DNA of 64,000 nucleotides from Omphiscola glabra (GCA_964017045.1 OZ024794.1:56557108-56621107); one strand, 5' to 3'; positions 1-10,620 are shown, numbered from the stretch's first letter. Numbers and translations are program-made. Notes: generated by a model from the sequence alone, not told the origin.

Positions 1-52
1 ATGGCGTTGTATAATGAGATATGTGTAGCATGGCGTTGTATAATGAGATATG
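1..52 (+). repeat. 29-bp tandem duplication at the window edge
   Basis: The 29-bp stretch beginning ATGGCGTTGTATAATGAGAT is followed at once by a second, partial copy starting at position 30. It may be the end of a longer array cut by the window boundary. The apparent short open frame here is a by-product of the repeat. Confidence 0.8.
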
Positions 53-199
53 GTGCAGGATGGAGTACACAAAGCCAATCATTTGTGTCCGTCCAACATC
101 CCGAGAAGGGTACGTATTCAGAGCTCACATGTCAAAATCTCTTAATAATTTTTTTTTTAATTCTTAAATGCCGTAACAACAGCAGCTACAAATGGTAGA

Positions 200-316
200 T
201 CCAGGAACGGGGCCCGGGTACAGGAACAGGGCCCGGGTACAGGAACAGGGCTTTGGAAGGGGAACAGGGCCCGGGTACAGGAACAGGGTCCGGGTACAGG
301 AACAGGGCCCGGGTAC
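200..316 (+). repeat. 19-bp GC-rich minisatellite
   Basis: About six copies of a unit close to GGGCCCGGGTACAGGAACA, one copy altered around 250-265. The unit contains palindromic GGGCCC and CCCGGG. It is much more GC-rich than the surrounding DNA. Open frames occur on both strands because the unit has no stop codons; a protein is unlikely. Confidence 0.93.
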
Positions 317-395
317 GCAGCAATCCGATCAAACAGTTTCTCTGATCAACCGCTCTCACCACGACCAACATTCGTTGAAATGGTTCGAGCAGTAT

Positions 396-637
396 GCCAG
401 ACCCATGTCTACAGCAATAGGCCAGACCCATGTCTACATCAATAGGCCAGACCCATGTCTACAGCAATAGGCCAGACCCATGTCTACATCAATAGGCTAG
501 ACCCATGTCTACAGCAATAGGCCAGACCCATGTCTACATCAATAGGCCAGACCCATGTCTACAGCAATAGGCCAGACCCATGTCTACAGCAATAGGCCAG
601 ACCCATGTCTACAGCAATAGGCCAGACCCATGTCTAC
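396..637 (+). repeat. 25-bp minisatellite, two alternating variants
   Basis: About ten copies of a 25-bp unit beginning GCCAGACCCATGTCTACA. The end of the unit is either GCAATAG or TCAATAG; the two variants partly alternate in the left half, which suggests an ancestral 50-bp dimer, and the right half is uniform. Confidence 0.95.
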
Positions 638-1436
638 CTACTCGACCTTGAGGTTGTCATGTCGTATTTGATGACTGGTATTTGTGGTAACGCTATATTG
701 ATATCGTGCGGGCACCACTGGGACTTAGCGTGAAAACATTAGCTATGGGAATAGTGCTGCCACTATAGATTTCCTTGTGGACGCGTTTCCATGCGCACGG
801 TCGCAACTAAGATAAACATACAATAACCCAGTGACGTAGCCAGTTCAGGGTCGGATCATCAGCCCTTACCTCTCGGTGCACATTTTTAGTAACACGAAAT
901 GTTGTCTATGTTATAAGACATTTTTTCCTTTTCTCATTCTCATTACATATATATTACTGTATCAGTTTCTCCACCTTGATTATAATTTATATTATAGTTC
1001 AATAGCTATAATAAGATAAAACTGTATCAGTTATTCCACCGTTTAAAACAAAGCACCAATTACAAAATGCTTTTTAATGTAAATTTTACGGTAGCATAAG
1101 TTGGCAAATCTAGATTTATATATTTGGTGGTGGTGTGGGGGGGGGGCTGGGGGGGGGGGTTGGGGGGGGAAGTATAAAGCTGAAAAAATAAGAATTAAAA
1201 AAAAAAAGACGGGTTGGGGTGCATGGGGTTAATGATAATGCGACATCGAAAAATTCAGCTTCAACTTAAATGTATCAATAATAAAAATAAATCAACTGTT
1301 GACTGCTGTTTATCAAAATTCTCAAGGTCATTTGAGGAGAAAATATTATGAAGGGAGATTTAACATGTTGTCTCTCTCCCCCCCCCCCCCCCTTTTTTTT
1401 TTTTTGGCCTCAATTTACCACATCCCGCAGCTGTAG
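638..1436. other. Unique AT-rich DNA with G/T/A and C/T tracts
   Basis: No gene seen. It contains CAGTGACGTAGCCAG at about 830, which resembles the terminal CAGTGGCGTAGC motif of the MITE at 48301. A long G-rich tract lies at 1127-1171 and a C-run followed by a T-run at 1380-1405. The latter pyrimidine tract sits directly upstream of the possible exon at 1437. Confidence 0.6.
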
Positions 1437-1689
1437 CTATTCAAACTTGAACATGAAATTACCGCCAAACGATCAGACTGCGTTACTGAACACATAGCTG
1501 ATGTTTTGGTACAGGTTTCGTTACTGTCACAGGCATCACACGAAATTACTCGCCTTCGATGCGGCCAAGAGATATTAACGATTCCAATTGATATCTGCGC
1601 TCGCGATACATCCTTTCCCTGCGATTCTAAAAATGGACACGGCATTAACATGTGGTTATTGGATAACGGGATCACATCAAAGATACGGC
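1437..1689 (+). CDS. Possible internal exon, product unknown
   Basis: One frame is open for about 84 codons from the AG at 1435-1436 to a possible donor GC|GTAAAG at 1690; without splicing the frame stops at 1698-1700. The residues are mixed rather than repetitive (for example QASHEITRLRCGQEILTI). A strong pyrimidine tract (C-run then T-run, 1375-1405) precedes the acceptor. There is no convincing initiator ATG, so an internal exon fits better than a small gene. I do not recognise the family. The opposite strand is also open for 86 codons, which weakens the case. Confidence 0.33.
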
Positions 1690-1700
1690 GTAAAGAGTAA

Positions 1701-2659
1701 ATCGTCGCACATGACGAGGTGGGTGTGAGTTTTTAGAAGAGATCACGTATAATGAATATAAAGAAAGTAGACATAGAACATGGAAAAAAAAGGGGGGGGG
1801 GGTGTATTGGGTGGAGTGAAATCATTAGAAGCTCAGCCAATAGGAAAAGAGTATAGTTGTTTTTTTTTAAATCAACACGTACATCGGAAAAGAGGAGAAG
1901 TGTCAAGCCCTTAAATAAACATGGATTAGATATCGCTGTTGATGTGTACTTTTGTACTTTTTTTGGACGCTCTACGATATCGCTGATGATCTTTACTTTG
2001 TCCGAGTATCATATGTGAGCTCACATCTGAGGCGCGGCTAAGTTCGACTTCACTTCATTTCCCCGTTTGTTCATCCTGGTTTACGTGTGTGTGCTACTTA
2101 ACCACCCCTTTAGATTATTGTATAACCGTTTAAAGATTATGATATATGGGCTGTTCAAAGGATCTTATTTACCATAATAAGTATAATTATTTATTGAGTT
2201 TCAAAAAGATAACTTTCATTTAGTCCTTTTCAACTTATTAATCATATTTAAATACCAAAATCTAATTTTCAACTAATGCTTATTTCTCGGCGCATTTCCA
2301 TGTTTATCTAACACTTTCAAATTATCATTTCCAACCTTGCTGCTTTTCCATTTTGCCAAGAATACCTCTTAACAGACCATGGCTTGAAAATGGACTGGAA
2401 AAAGAAATGTATGGGACTTTGCCATGAAGAAACCACGAATGCAATTCCAGTTAATGCACCAAGGTTATAAATAACCATGTTCCTACACTAAGCTGGACTT
2501 CGAGAGTGGGCAAGACAAGTGCTCGCGGGGCATAACGGGGCCGGCTCGTTCGAGCGACGTCAGATGGGTTGTAGGAAAGAAAACGAATGGCCGGACGTCC
2601 GTTTTATATGCGGCGTCGCAACGAAATGACATGGCTGCAATTATCAGGGCGATTCATGG
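1701..2659. other. Unique sequence, no gene seen
   Basis: Low-complexity A/G tract near 1785-1802, otherwise non-repetitive AT-rich DNA up to the 43-bp array. The last 150 bases (2500-2650) are distinctly more GC-rich and contain several CpG dinucleotides. Confidence 0.5.
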
Positions 2660-3637
2660 ACGATGTCTCGTCGGCTCTGTATTCTATTGGGCGATGTCTC
2701 TTGCTGTGTCTCGTCGGCTATGTATTCTATTGGGCGATGTCTCTTCCTGTGTCTCGTCGGCTCTGTATTCTATTGGGCGATGTCTCTTCCTGTGTCTCGT
2801 CGGCTCTGTATTCTATTGGGCGATGTCTCTTGCTGTGTCTCGTCGACTCTGTATTCTATTGGGCGATGTCTCTTGCTGTGTCTCGTCGGCTCTGTATTCT
2901 ATTGGGCAATGTCTCTTGCTGTGTCTCGTCGGCTATGTATTCTATTTGGCGATGTCTCTTGCTGTGCCTCGTTGGCTCTGTATTCTATTGGGCGATGTCT
3001 CTTGCTGTGCCTCGTCGGCTCTGTATTCTATTGGGCGATGTCTCTTGCTGTGCCTCGTTGGCTCTGTATTCTATTGGGCGATGTCTCTTGCTGTGCCTCG
3101 TTGGCTCTGTATTCTATTGGGCGATGTCTCTTGCTGTGTCTCGTCGGCTCTGTATTCTATTGGGCGATGTCTCTTGCTGTGCCTCGTTGGCTCTGTATTC
3201 TATTGGGCGATGTCTCTTGCTGTGCCTCGTTGGCTCTGTATTCTATTGGGCGATGTCTCTTGCTGTGCCTCGTTGGCTCTGTATTCTATTGGGCGATGTC
3301 TCTTGCTGTGCCTCGTTGGCTCTGTATTCTATTGGGCGATGTCTCTTCCTGTGTCTCGTCGGCTCTGTATTCTAGTGGGCGATGTCTCTTGCTGTGTCTC
3401 GTCGGCTCTGTATTCTATTGGGGGATGTCTCTTCCTGTGTCTCGTCGGCTCTGTATTCTATTGGGCGATGTCTCTTCCTGTGTCTCGTCGGCTCTGTATT
3501 CTAGTGGGCGATGTCTCTTCCTGTGTCTCGTCGGCTCTGAAATTTATTGGGCGATGTCTCTTGCTGTGCCTCGTCGGCTCTGTATTCTAGTGGGCGATGT
3601 CTCTTGCTGTGTCTCGTCGGCTATGTATTCTATTTGA
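2660..3637 (+). repeat. 43-bp minisatellite, about 22 copies, open in all three plus frames
   Basis: The unit reads TCGTCGGCTCTGTATTCTAT followed by TGGGCGATGTCTCTTGCTGT and GTC. Because 43 is not a multiple of three and the unit has no stop in any plus frame, all three frames stay open for 260-320 codons and encode the same cyclic 43-residue pattern. Variants (TTGCTGTGCCTCGTTGG versus TTCCTGTGTCTCGTCGG) are clustered: the GCCTCGTTGG type fills 2960-3330 and the TTCCTGTG type dominates near both ends, indicating local duplication. I regard the open frames as by-products. Confidence 0.96.
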
Positions 3638-4197
3638 CAGAAATAACCGATTGGTTAAAAGAAATAATAAAACCGTTGCTATGGAAGTTATTTTAATCGC
3701 TTTTCAGTAGATGATTCAAGCCGATGAGATTTCATCCAGAGATGCACAATATTTGATTTATATGGCTCAATAAATCATTTGAAAGCTAATATGTCTAACT
3801 TCACTTTTTTTACCGCCCCGGCTGCTTTATTTTAATCAACATTCAACAGTTGATTTTTAAGCTGTCTTATAAAACAATGTAAAGATAATATATATAAATT
3901 TATAATACATCTGTCTATCAAGACTTGGCCTCTAAAGTGTTGTTGTTGTAATCTAAGATAAAAGTGTAAGTGGAATACATGAGTTGAATGCAAATAGAAA
4001 ATTATTTTTTCAATGCCACAATTCAAGGCTTAGAGCAATGATAAAGCTGTGGATCTAGTGACAGGCCTGTGCCAGGAGCGATGGAGATTTTAGTCACAAA
4101 TCATTATTTCTATTTCAGCGCCTCTCAAAGATTTCTTATCGCTTGCTTCACACTCCATCTTACTGTAATATCTGCATGCACTTGATGATACCCTTAC
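3638..4197. other. Unique AT-rich DNA
   Basis: No gene or repeat seen between the 43-bp array and the possible exon at 4198. Confidence 0.5.
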
Positions 4198-4390
4198 CTT
4201 TGAGGCTACGCAAAGCAGTTGAAGAAGTTTGATGTTGTCCTGCGCGAACATATTGTACAGAGCTATCGGGCGATGCCAGCAAGACACGTATTGAAAAAGA
4301 AGGGGAAGCAAATCTGCATAATGCTTTAAAATTCTTTCCAAATTAACAACGGTGTGTTTTTTGTTTGTTAGCGCAAGGATTACGTACCCC
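4198..4390 (-). CDS. Possible internal exon, product unknown
   Basis: On the minus strand a 193-nt segment lies between a T-rich acceptor ending ATTATTAG and a strong donor TCAAAG|GTAAGG (plus coordinates 4192-4197). It is open throughout and encodes a hydrophobic, helix-like sequence containing RILKHYADLLPLLFQYV and FAQDNIKLLQLLCVASK. Leucine spacing suggests an alpha-helical repeat or solenoid region, but I cannot name a family. The exon would start at codon position 3 and end on a codon boundary. The frame continues past the donor to 4090, so splicing is inferred only from the donor match. Confidence 0.38.
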
Positions 4391-4464
4391 CTAATAATTA
4401 CTAAATGTAAATAAATATGTACCATTTGATGCATTCCATACACATTTTAATTAGCAATTAGATG

Positions 4465-4540
4465 CATTGATATTTACCCAATGTATATATCTATACGAAT
4501 ATTTACCCAATTTATATATCTATACTAATATTTATCCAGC
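4465..4540 (+). repeat. Short duplication of about 34 bp
   Basis: Two copies of a unit containing ATATTTACCCAAT and TATATATCTATAC, then a partial third copy ending ATATTTATCCAG. Confidence 0.75.
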
Positions 4541-4633
4541 TAACTTGTAAACCCGAGCTTGGATAGCAAACGAAGTAATATTATTGAGAAGTGGCGGGTC
4601 TTGGATAAACTCAGTGGATTTGACCTGACTAAG

Positions 4634-4845
4634 TGAATCATGGAGTGTCTGACTGGCCGACACACTGGTGAATCATGGAGTGGCTGACTGGCCGACACAC
4701 TGGTGAATCATGGAGTGGCTGACTGGCCGACACACTGGTGAATCATGGAGTGGCTGACTGGCCGACACACTGGTGAATCATGGAGTGTCTGACTTGCCGA
4801 CACACTGGTGAATCATGGAGTGGCTGACTGGCCGACACACTGGCT
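4634..4845 (+). repeat. 35-bp minisatellite, about six copies
   Basis: Unit begins GAATCATGGAGTGGCTGACT and ends GGCCGACACACTGGT. Copies are nearly identical, with a few single-base changes (GTGTCT for GTGGCT, CTTGCC for CTGGCC). Confidence 0.95.
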
Positions 4846-5629
4846 GGCAATGGAGTCTCTCAATCAGTTTCTTTTAAAACATCCTCCACTGTAATTTAGA
4901 AACACCGGAAATATAAAATAAAGTGACGTCATTCCAAACAGCCTGCATTTTTTTCTTTTTAAAATTAAAGAAGCAAAGTCACTGTTGTTTAGTTATTTCA
5001 TTAAATTTAAAAATTATGAAATGTAATAATAGAGATAAAAAATAACTTTACTAAGAGAATGCCATTTTAAATGTATTATCTGCAGTTCACTCCCGCTACA
5101 GTCTCCATGGTTACCGTGGTCAGCTATTGTTACATACCTATGTGTAACAGTCCTGAGTTTAATAGTTTGTTTCAGATACATCGTCAACAATAAAATTATC
5201 ACTATAACTTTCCATATTAAAATCAATAAAACCTACATCGACCTTTTCGATTGTTTCATAATCTAAACTAGTCTAGTCAGCTACTAGTAGGCTTAGCGGC
5301 TGGTCCTGAATAAGCTTGGATAGCCATTATGTACTTTGAACTCTCAAAACTTATTAACGAAAGATGATAAACAAAACACGGATTTCTATTTTAAATGAAA
5401 CAATCCCTTAAAACAAAAGTTTTTTCGTATAAATCCTGTACATGCATTTTTATTGCATTTATGCAATTGTGCTTGATTTATCATTCATGTGATTGTAGCA
5501 ACTAATTTTTGCAATGGGACTGATCAAACTTAGTGCATTTAAACCTATTAGATATGTTTGAACCAAATTACAAATAACAAATTCAAAGCACATAGCAACA
5601 GCTAAAACAGTGAATCTCCATACCAAAAT
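4846..5629. other. Unique AT-rich DNA
   Basis: No gene seen. Short minus-strand open frames at 5014-5226 and 5459-5653 lack any recognisable composition. Confidence 0.5.
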
Positions 5630-6385
5630 TTGATGAAATATTTGATGACACATTTAATGACATATTTGATGACATATTTGATGACACATTTAATGACATA
5701 TTTGATGACACATTTAATGACATATTTGATGACACATTTAATGACATATTTGATGACACATTTAATGACATATTTGATGACACATTTAATGACATATTTG
5801 ATGACACATTTAATGACACATTTAATGACATATTTGATGACACATTTAATGACATATTTGATGACACATTTAATGAAATATTTGATGACACATTTAATGA
5901 CATATTTGATGACATATTTGATGACACATTTAATGACATATTTGATGACACATTTAATGACATATTTGATGACACATTTAATGACATATTTGATGACACA
6001 TTTAATGACATATTTGATGACACATTTAATGACATATTTGATGACACATTTAATGACATATTTGATGACACATTTAATGACATATTTGATGACATATTTG
6101 ATGACACATTTAATGACATATTTGATGACACATTTAATGACATATTTGATGACATATTTAATGAAATATTTGATGACACATTTAATGACACATTTGATGA
6201 CACATTTAATGACATTTTTGATGACACATTTAATGACATATTTGATGACACATTTAATGACATATTTGATGACATATTTGATGACACATTTAATGACATA
6301 TTTGATGACACATTTAATGACATATTTGATGACACATTTAATGACATATTTGATGACACATTTAATGACACATTTGATGACATCA
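5630..6385 (+). repeat. 24-bp minisatellite (paired 12-mers), about 31 units, open on both strands
   Basis: The unit is TTTGATGACACA followed by TTTAATGACATA, so it is a dimer of a 12-bp ancestor. Occasional slips leave two like 12-mers side by side (for example near 5660, 5815 and 6095). The unit length is a multiple of three and lacks stops in one frame on each strand, giving 259 plus-strand and 267 minus-strand codons of pure repeat (MTYLMTHL and SSNMSLNV). These are not credible proteins. Confidence 0.96.
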
Positions 6386-6470
6386 TTGAAATTTTACCTC
6401 AAACTTTAAGACAAACATTAACAATAGAAAACTTTAAAAAATTCACAAATTCTCCAAGTCTACTTTTTCC

Positions 6471-6529
6471 CACGGCGACCTCACAGAAAGCCCTTCTCAA
6501 CCCTATTTGAGGTCACCTCCCGTGGGCTG
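6471..6529 (+). repeat. Imperfect inverted repeat
   Basis: CCCACGGCGACCTCA at 6471 pairs imperfectly with TGAGGTCACCTCCCGTGGG ending near 6529, around a loop of about 25 bases. A related 17-base block, CGACCTCACAGAAAGCC, recurs near 42163, so this may be a short non-autonomous element. No clear flanking duplication was found. Confidence 0.55.
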
Positions 6530-7855
6530 AGAACCTGTGCTCTAGTAACTTGATTATCCCAAGATGTTCATGTGTCAAACGTCTTTTATATTCTGCAATG
6601 TATAATTATTTACTATTTCCAAAATCAACACCGCAGCTGGGAAAGAATGTGGTTGCCTAGGAACAGTACCCTCAAAGTCTGCATACTGAGAATCATCGGA
6701 GAGGGTCGCCACGTTCCCTACCCTCATATACATACGGCAACTGTAATCATGTCCCGACCTGTTTCTACGTTATTTTCAACTTCACTTGGTAGGAAACCAT
6801 GCAGCCGTGCTCTTTCTAACGCGGTTTCCGTGCGTTACCTTTGCCTTTCAGCGCAGGTGACACTGTACCCCGGGTAACGTTTCAGGGGGTTTGTGGCAAA
6901 CGCCTCTTTATCGACATGCCATATTTGGGACGGACATGCCAACTAGAGCTCCCCGGGGGGGGGGGGGGATTCGAAACTACAATTAGCGACCTGTAAAGAA
7001 TGCAAAACTCATACCAAGTATTTAGATCTTTTTTACGGGCGGTTACCTCCAACGTTTGCTTAATAAGTATATTATTAACTAGTTCATCATTACTTGAAAT
7101 AATCAGTAGAAGGTGAAGCAGCTAGCAGCAAGTGACGGACCTCTCAACTAACATTAACATTGTTTTAAATTCATTAAAGCAACAGACAATAACAAAAAAA
7201 TATACAAAATATATCAAAATAAACTCTTTTACTGTTATAGTTTAATGCAATTTATAATATATGTTTAATTAAATTAATTTTATCCAGGTAATCTCGAGAG
7301 GAGGAAAACTTTATTCCCGTTTTTCACGGGATAAGCAAAACAGCACGCGAAATGAGAAACCCTAGAGGGAACTTGGGAGGTGAAAGAGGGCGCTTATGGC
7401 AGTGGAGTGTTGAGTAAAAAACTTTGTGGGGCGTTATGTGGAGCACACATTATAGACTGAATCGCACTACGTTCGTCTGACTCTACTACAGCCCTATCGG
7501 TTTCTCTCTTGATGTTCACGTGTCAGCATGTGCCCTAGGGGATCCTCATTACGCCACTGCCCTTGTTCGTTGCTTCCCAAGACAAAAGGTTGTACGGTTG
7601 TCTTGAATCTCAGAAACTTTCCTTTCGTTTCTCAAACCACAGAGTGCACCGGATGTTCAATATAAATCTATCAGGAAACGGTTGCTAAGAAAGCATCGAA
7701 TGAAGTTCAGGAATTTTGGGGACGAGGTTAACAACTTCACACCGACTTGTGTGTTTTTATTCTGTTACGCTATATTCTTTGTTGTATTTATTTTGCTGTT
7801 GGGGGCTTTTCGATCGAAAAGTGCCTACTTGTGTTTCGTCTTTCTGCAGGTGTCC
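6530..7855. other. Unique DNA, no gene seen
   Basis: A moderately long frame at 6572-6877 begins inside AT-rich DNA and has no recognisable domain. A G-run of about 15 lies near 6955-6969. Otherwise non-repetitive. Confidence 0.5.
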
Positions 7856-7863
7856 CCCTACCG

Positions 7864-7914
7864 CAGTGGTTCTCAACCTTCCTAATGTCGCGACCCACAG
7901 GTTTAGAACCGCTG
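7864..7914 (+). mobile_element. 51-bp SPIN-like hAT remnant with perfect 8-bp target duplication
   Basis: Starts CAGTGGTTCTCAACCTTCCT and ends AGGTTTAGAACCGCTG, the two inverted ends of SPIN-type hAT elements. The interior is missing, leaving about 35 bases of one end joined to about 15 of the other. It is flanked by the perfect 8-bp repeat CCCTACCG (7856-7863 and 7915-7922), the hallmark length for hAT insertion. Either it moved as a minimal copy or lost its interior afterwards. It is among the shortest such insertions that could be recognised. Confidence 0.85.
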
Positions 7915-8065
7915 CCCTACCGTTTGTTTTATATTTTTGTATCTAAAATTATAAATGATACAAAGAGGAGAAACTGAAATAATGTTGGGTAGACAGAAAT
8001 CACTTCTAAGTAAGCGAAACAAAGTATGGCAAAATCTGACAAAGGAGGCTAAAAAAAAACAAGGA

Positions 8066-8096
8066 ATGTTTCGACAAGAAGCCTTCTTCGGTGAAT
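8066..8096 (-). other. Conserved 3'-end motif of a retroelement, hammerhead-like
   Basis: On the minus strand it reads ACCGAAGAAGGCTTCTTGTC then GAAACATTCC. A related copy is at 30237-30262. The arrangement (CCGARGA, short stem, GAAAC) resembles the core found in Penelope-like element hammerhead ribozymes, CUGANGA-stem-GAAAC, with changes in the first box. Class assignment is inference. Confidence 0.35.
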
Positions 8097-8245
8097 AAGC
8101 AACAATATAAATAATATGAACATTAAATTAAACTCTTAGCTGCAAAGTAGTATCCAGGGATGTAAAATACCATTAGTTGGTAGGCGAGTTTATATAGGAG
8201 GCAATAGGCGACGGAAGAAAGGAAGAGTATTGGTTGTAACAAGGC

Positions 8246-8258
8246 GGGGGGGGGGGGG
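8246..8258 (+). repeat. Poly-G run
   Basis: An uninterrupted G-run of about a dozen bases in otherwise mixed sequence. Similar runs recur across the window. Confidence 0.85.
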
Positions 8259-8633
8259 CGGAGAATATATTCACCAACCAATCGCCGAGGACTTATTTGT
8301 CCTCTCTTCCGTCCACTTTTGCCCAAAATTTCTTTCTATTGTAAATAAAGTATGTTACTGATTACAGAGATTAAAACAGACAGCATTAGGAGATGTTGAA
8401 CCACATAAGAATCAATAAAACTTGTTCAACTAGCTATTGGTCCCGACTTCAATCAGACTTTGAGAGTGAACATTTGGAAACTTTGTTGTTCATGAAACAA
8501 GTGGTGCAATAAAGTGTCGATAACTCGCTTGCTCTTCACTCATGGTAAGTCCACATAATCATTATCATCAATAATCAGTATGAGCAGTGCATGTCCTAAA
8601 TAGTTTCTACATGTCTTTACTCGTTCGTCTCAC

Positions 8634-8825
8634 TTAATGATATTGGAGTATGCACGTTGATCGACTTGTTCTTTCTAAGATCATACCAATCATGAACTGA
8701 GTCGAACTGAGTTGGAAACAAAAGAAACACATGCACGTCAAAGCGAGCAGATGCTTCGCCCTCTAAAACCCCAATCATTAAGCTTCTCGTGGTTCCATCC
8801 CTTTGAATTTTCCAAATGCACGCAC
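8634..8825 (-). CDS. Possible 192-nt phase-symmetric internal exon, product unknown
   Basis: Minus strand: acceptor TTTGTTGACAG, then an open 192-nt stretch, then donor TTAA|GTGAGA (plus 8628-8633). It begins at codon position 2 and ends after position 1, so it is a symmetric phase 1-1 exon, a pattern common in modular animal proteins. The peptide is mixed and looks folded: CIWKIQRDGTTRSLMIGVLE and FDVHVFLLFPTQFDSVHDWY. I cannot assign a domain. Without splicing, the frame stops at 8617. Confidence 0.33.
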
Positions 8826-8863
8826 CTGTCAACAAACGTGAAAGCTATAGATGTTCTATCCTA

Positions 8864-10053
8864 GCTACCCCCCCCCCACACACACACACACTACGCACTA
8901 TCCTAGCTGTAACATATGTTTTTGTACACGACACTCCTGATTTGTGTGCACGGGACTGAGCGGAAGAATATCGGGAAAAGGGGGGGGGGGGGAAACATGA
9001 AGTTAAAAGACTTTTTATTGGCGGGAATATTTTTTCCTGAGATTGAAGTAAAGGGGTTGAGATCAGACATTTTGAAGAAGGTGGACGTACATTTTAATCA
9101 ATGTCTAAAAATGATGTTAGAGATTCATATTCTGGGATGTTGCTGATATTATTATTATTGTTCAAATGATGATTGAAATTTCATTGGTGTAGAAGTGGCA
9201 GCAAGAGTGGACAGTTGTCTTAGTATTGAGATATCTATCATCACTGTGTGTCAAATACACACACTACGAAGAGCTTCACTCGCTATCACAACCCCTTTTT
9301 TCCATGAATGTCTTCAAACATGAACATTATCTTAGCTAACCTCCCACTCCCACACATACACGCACGTAAATTCGTTTTTTGTCAAGTTCGGATAACCAAT
9401 ACATCAGACTGGCCAACACAAAATTTGATGTCTCATTGTTAGACTTGTTGCTGTGTATATTTGACCCGCTGATCCAAAAAATGGGATCAGTTTTCATGAA
9501 TACTTTTTTGTATGGAGATATTGAACATATTTCATTTTTAGCATACATCATTAGATTAATTATTTAAAGGAAAGTGAGCAACATGAAGATTTGCTTATGT
9601 TATATCAAGAGAACTGATTTACTGGAGACTTAATTCAAAATTCTCTGGGTAACAACTGATGTCACTAACGGTGTTACTGAATAAAATTCCTGAGATCAAA
9701 TTCTTAAATATACAGCAAGTGCGTTTGGAGCGCATTATTTTTTGTTTGTTTTACGGAAATCATAATAAATGCACTACAAAACAAAATGGCGCTGTTTTCA
9801 CAAATACAAACATACTGCGGTTTCGCGATAATTATTTCGTTGTTTATGTTAAATTTTAATTGCCAATTGCGAATAACAAGCAAATTAAGTAGAACTTCAT
9901 CAATGAGCGATCATGGGACATTTGGATAAAAAGAAACGTTGAGTTCATTTATATTGTGATGTGTGTTGATGTAAAAATTGTTATTTTGCATTTTAGTTTT
10001 ATATTGAGCTCGCAATATTTTTAATAGCGCAGAAATAAACTTCCCCAAAAGTT
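8864..10053. other. Unique AT-rich DNA with C-run, CA-run and G-run
   Basis: C-run and (CA)n at about 8867-8893, G-run at about 8980-8992. Open frames at 8916-9146, 9336-9567 and 9659-9859 are short and I see no domain in them. Confidence 0.5.
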
Positions 10054-10620
10054 CAACAGACAGCGTGCATCAGACAGCGTGCACCAGGCCAGACAGTGTG
10101 CACCAGACCAGACAGTGTGCACCAGATCAGACAGTGTGCACCAGGCCAGACAGTGTGCACCAGGCCATACAATGTGTACCAGGCCAGACAGTGTGCACCA
10201 GACCAGACAGTGTGCACCAGGCCAGACAGTGTGCACCAGGCCAGACAATGTGCACCAGGCCAGACAGTGTGCACCAGGCCAGACAGTGTGCATGAGGCCA
10301 GACAGTGTGCACCAGACCAGACAGTGTGCACCAGGACAGACAGTGTGCACAGGACAGACAGTGTGCACCAGGCCAGACAGTGTGCACCAGGCCGGACGGC
10401 GTGCACCAGACAGTGTGCACCAGACAGTGAGCACCAGGCCAGGCAGTGTGCACAAGACAGCGTGCACCAGACAGTGAGCACCAGGCCAGGCAGTGTGCAC
10501 AAGACAGCATGCACCAGACAGTGAGCACCAGGCCAGGCAGTGTGCACAAGACAGCGTGCACCAGACAGTGTGCACCAGACAGTGTGCAACAGGCCGGACA
10601 GTGTGCACCGGACAATGTGC
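10054..10620 (+). repeat. 19-bp minisatellite, about 29 copies, open in most frames
   Basis: Unit CACCAGGCCAGACAGTGTG with variants (CACCAGA, CACAAGA, CGTG for TGTG). The right third (10400-10560) shows a longer period in which CACCAGACAGTGAGCACCAG and CCAGGCAGTGTGCACAAGAC recur as a block, so a higher-order repeat has formed. The 19-bp period and lack of stops leave at least five of the six frames open for over 75 codons. Confidence 0.96.

Noticed and set aside
2587..3637. Overlapping 262-324 codon plus-strand frames as membrane protein genes
   Set aside because: All three frames are produced by a stop-free 43-bp tandem repeat; no non-repeat domain, and the same pattern appears in every frame.
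5583..6409. 259- and 267-codon frames on opposite strands as repeat proteins
   Set aside because: Both are the same 24-bp minisatellite read in two directions.
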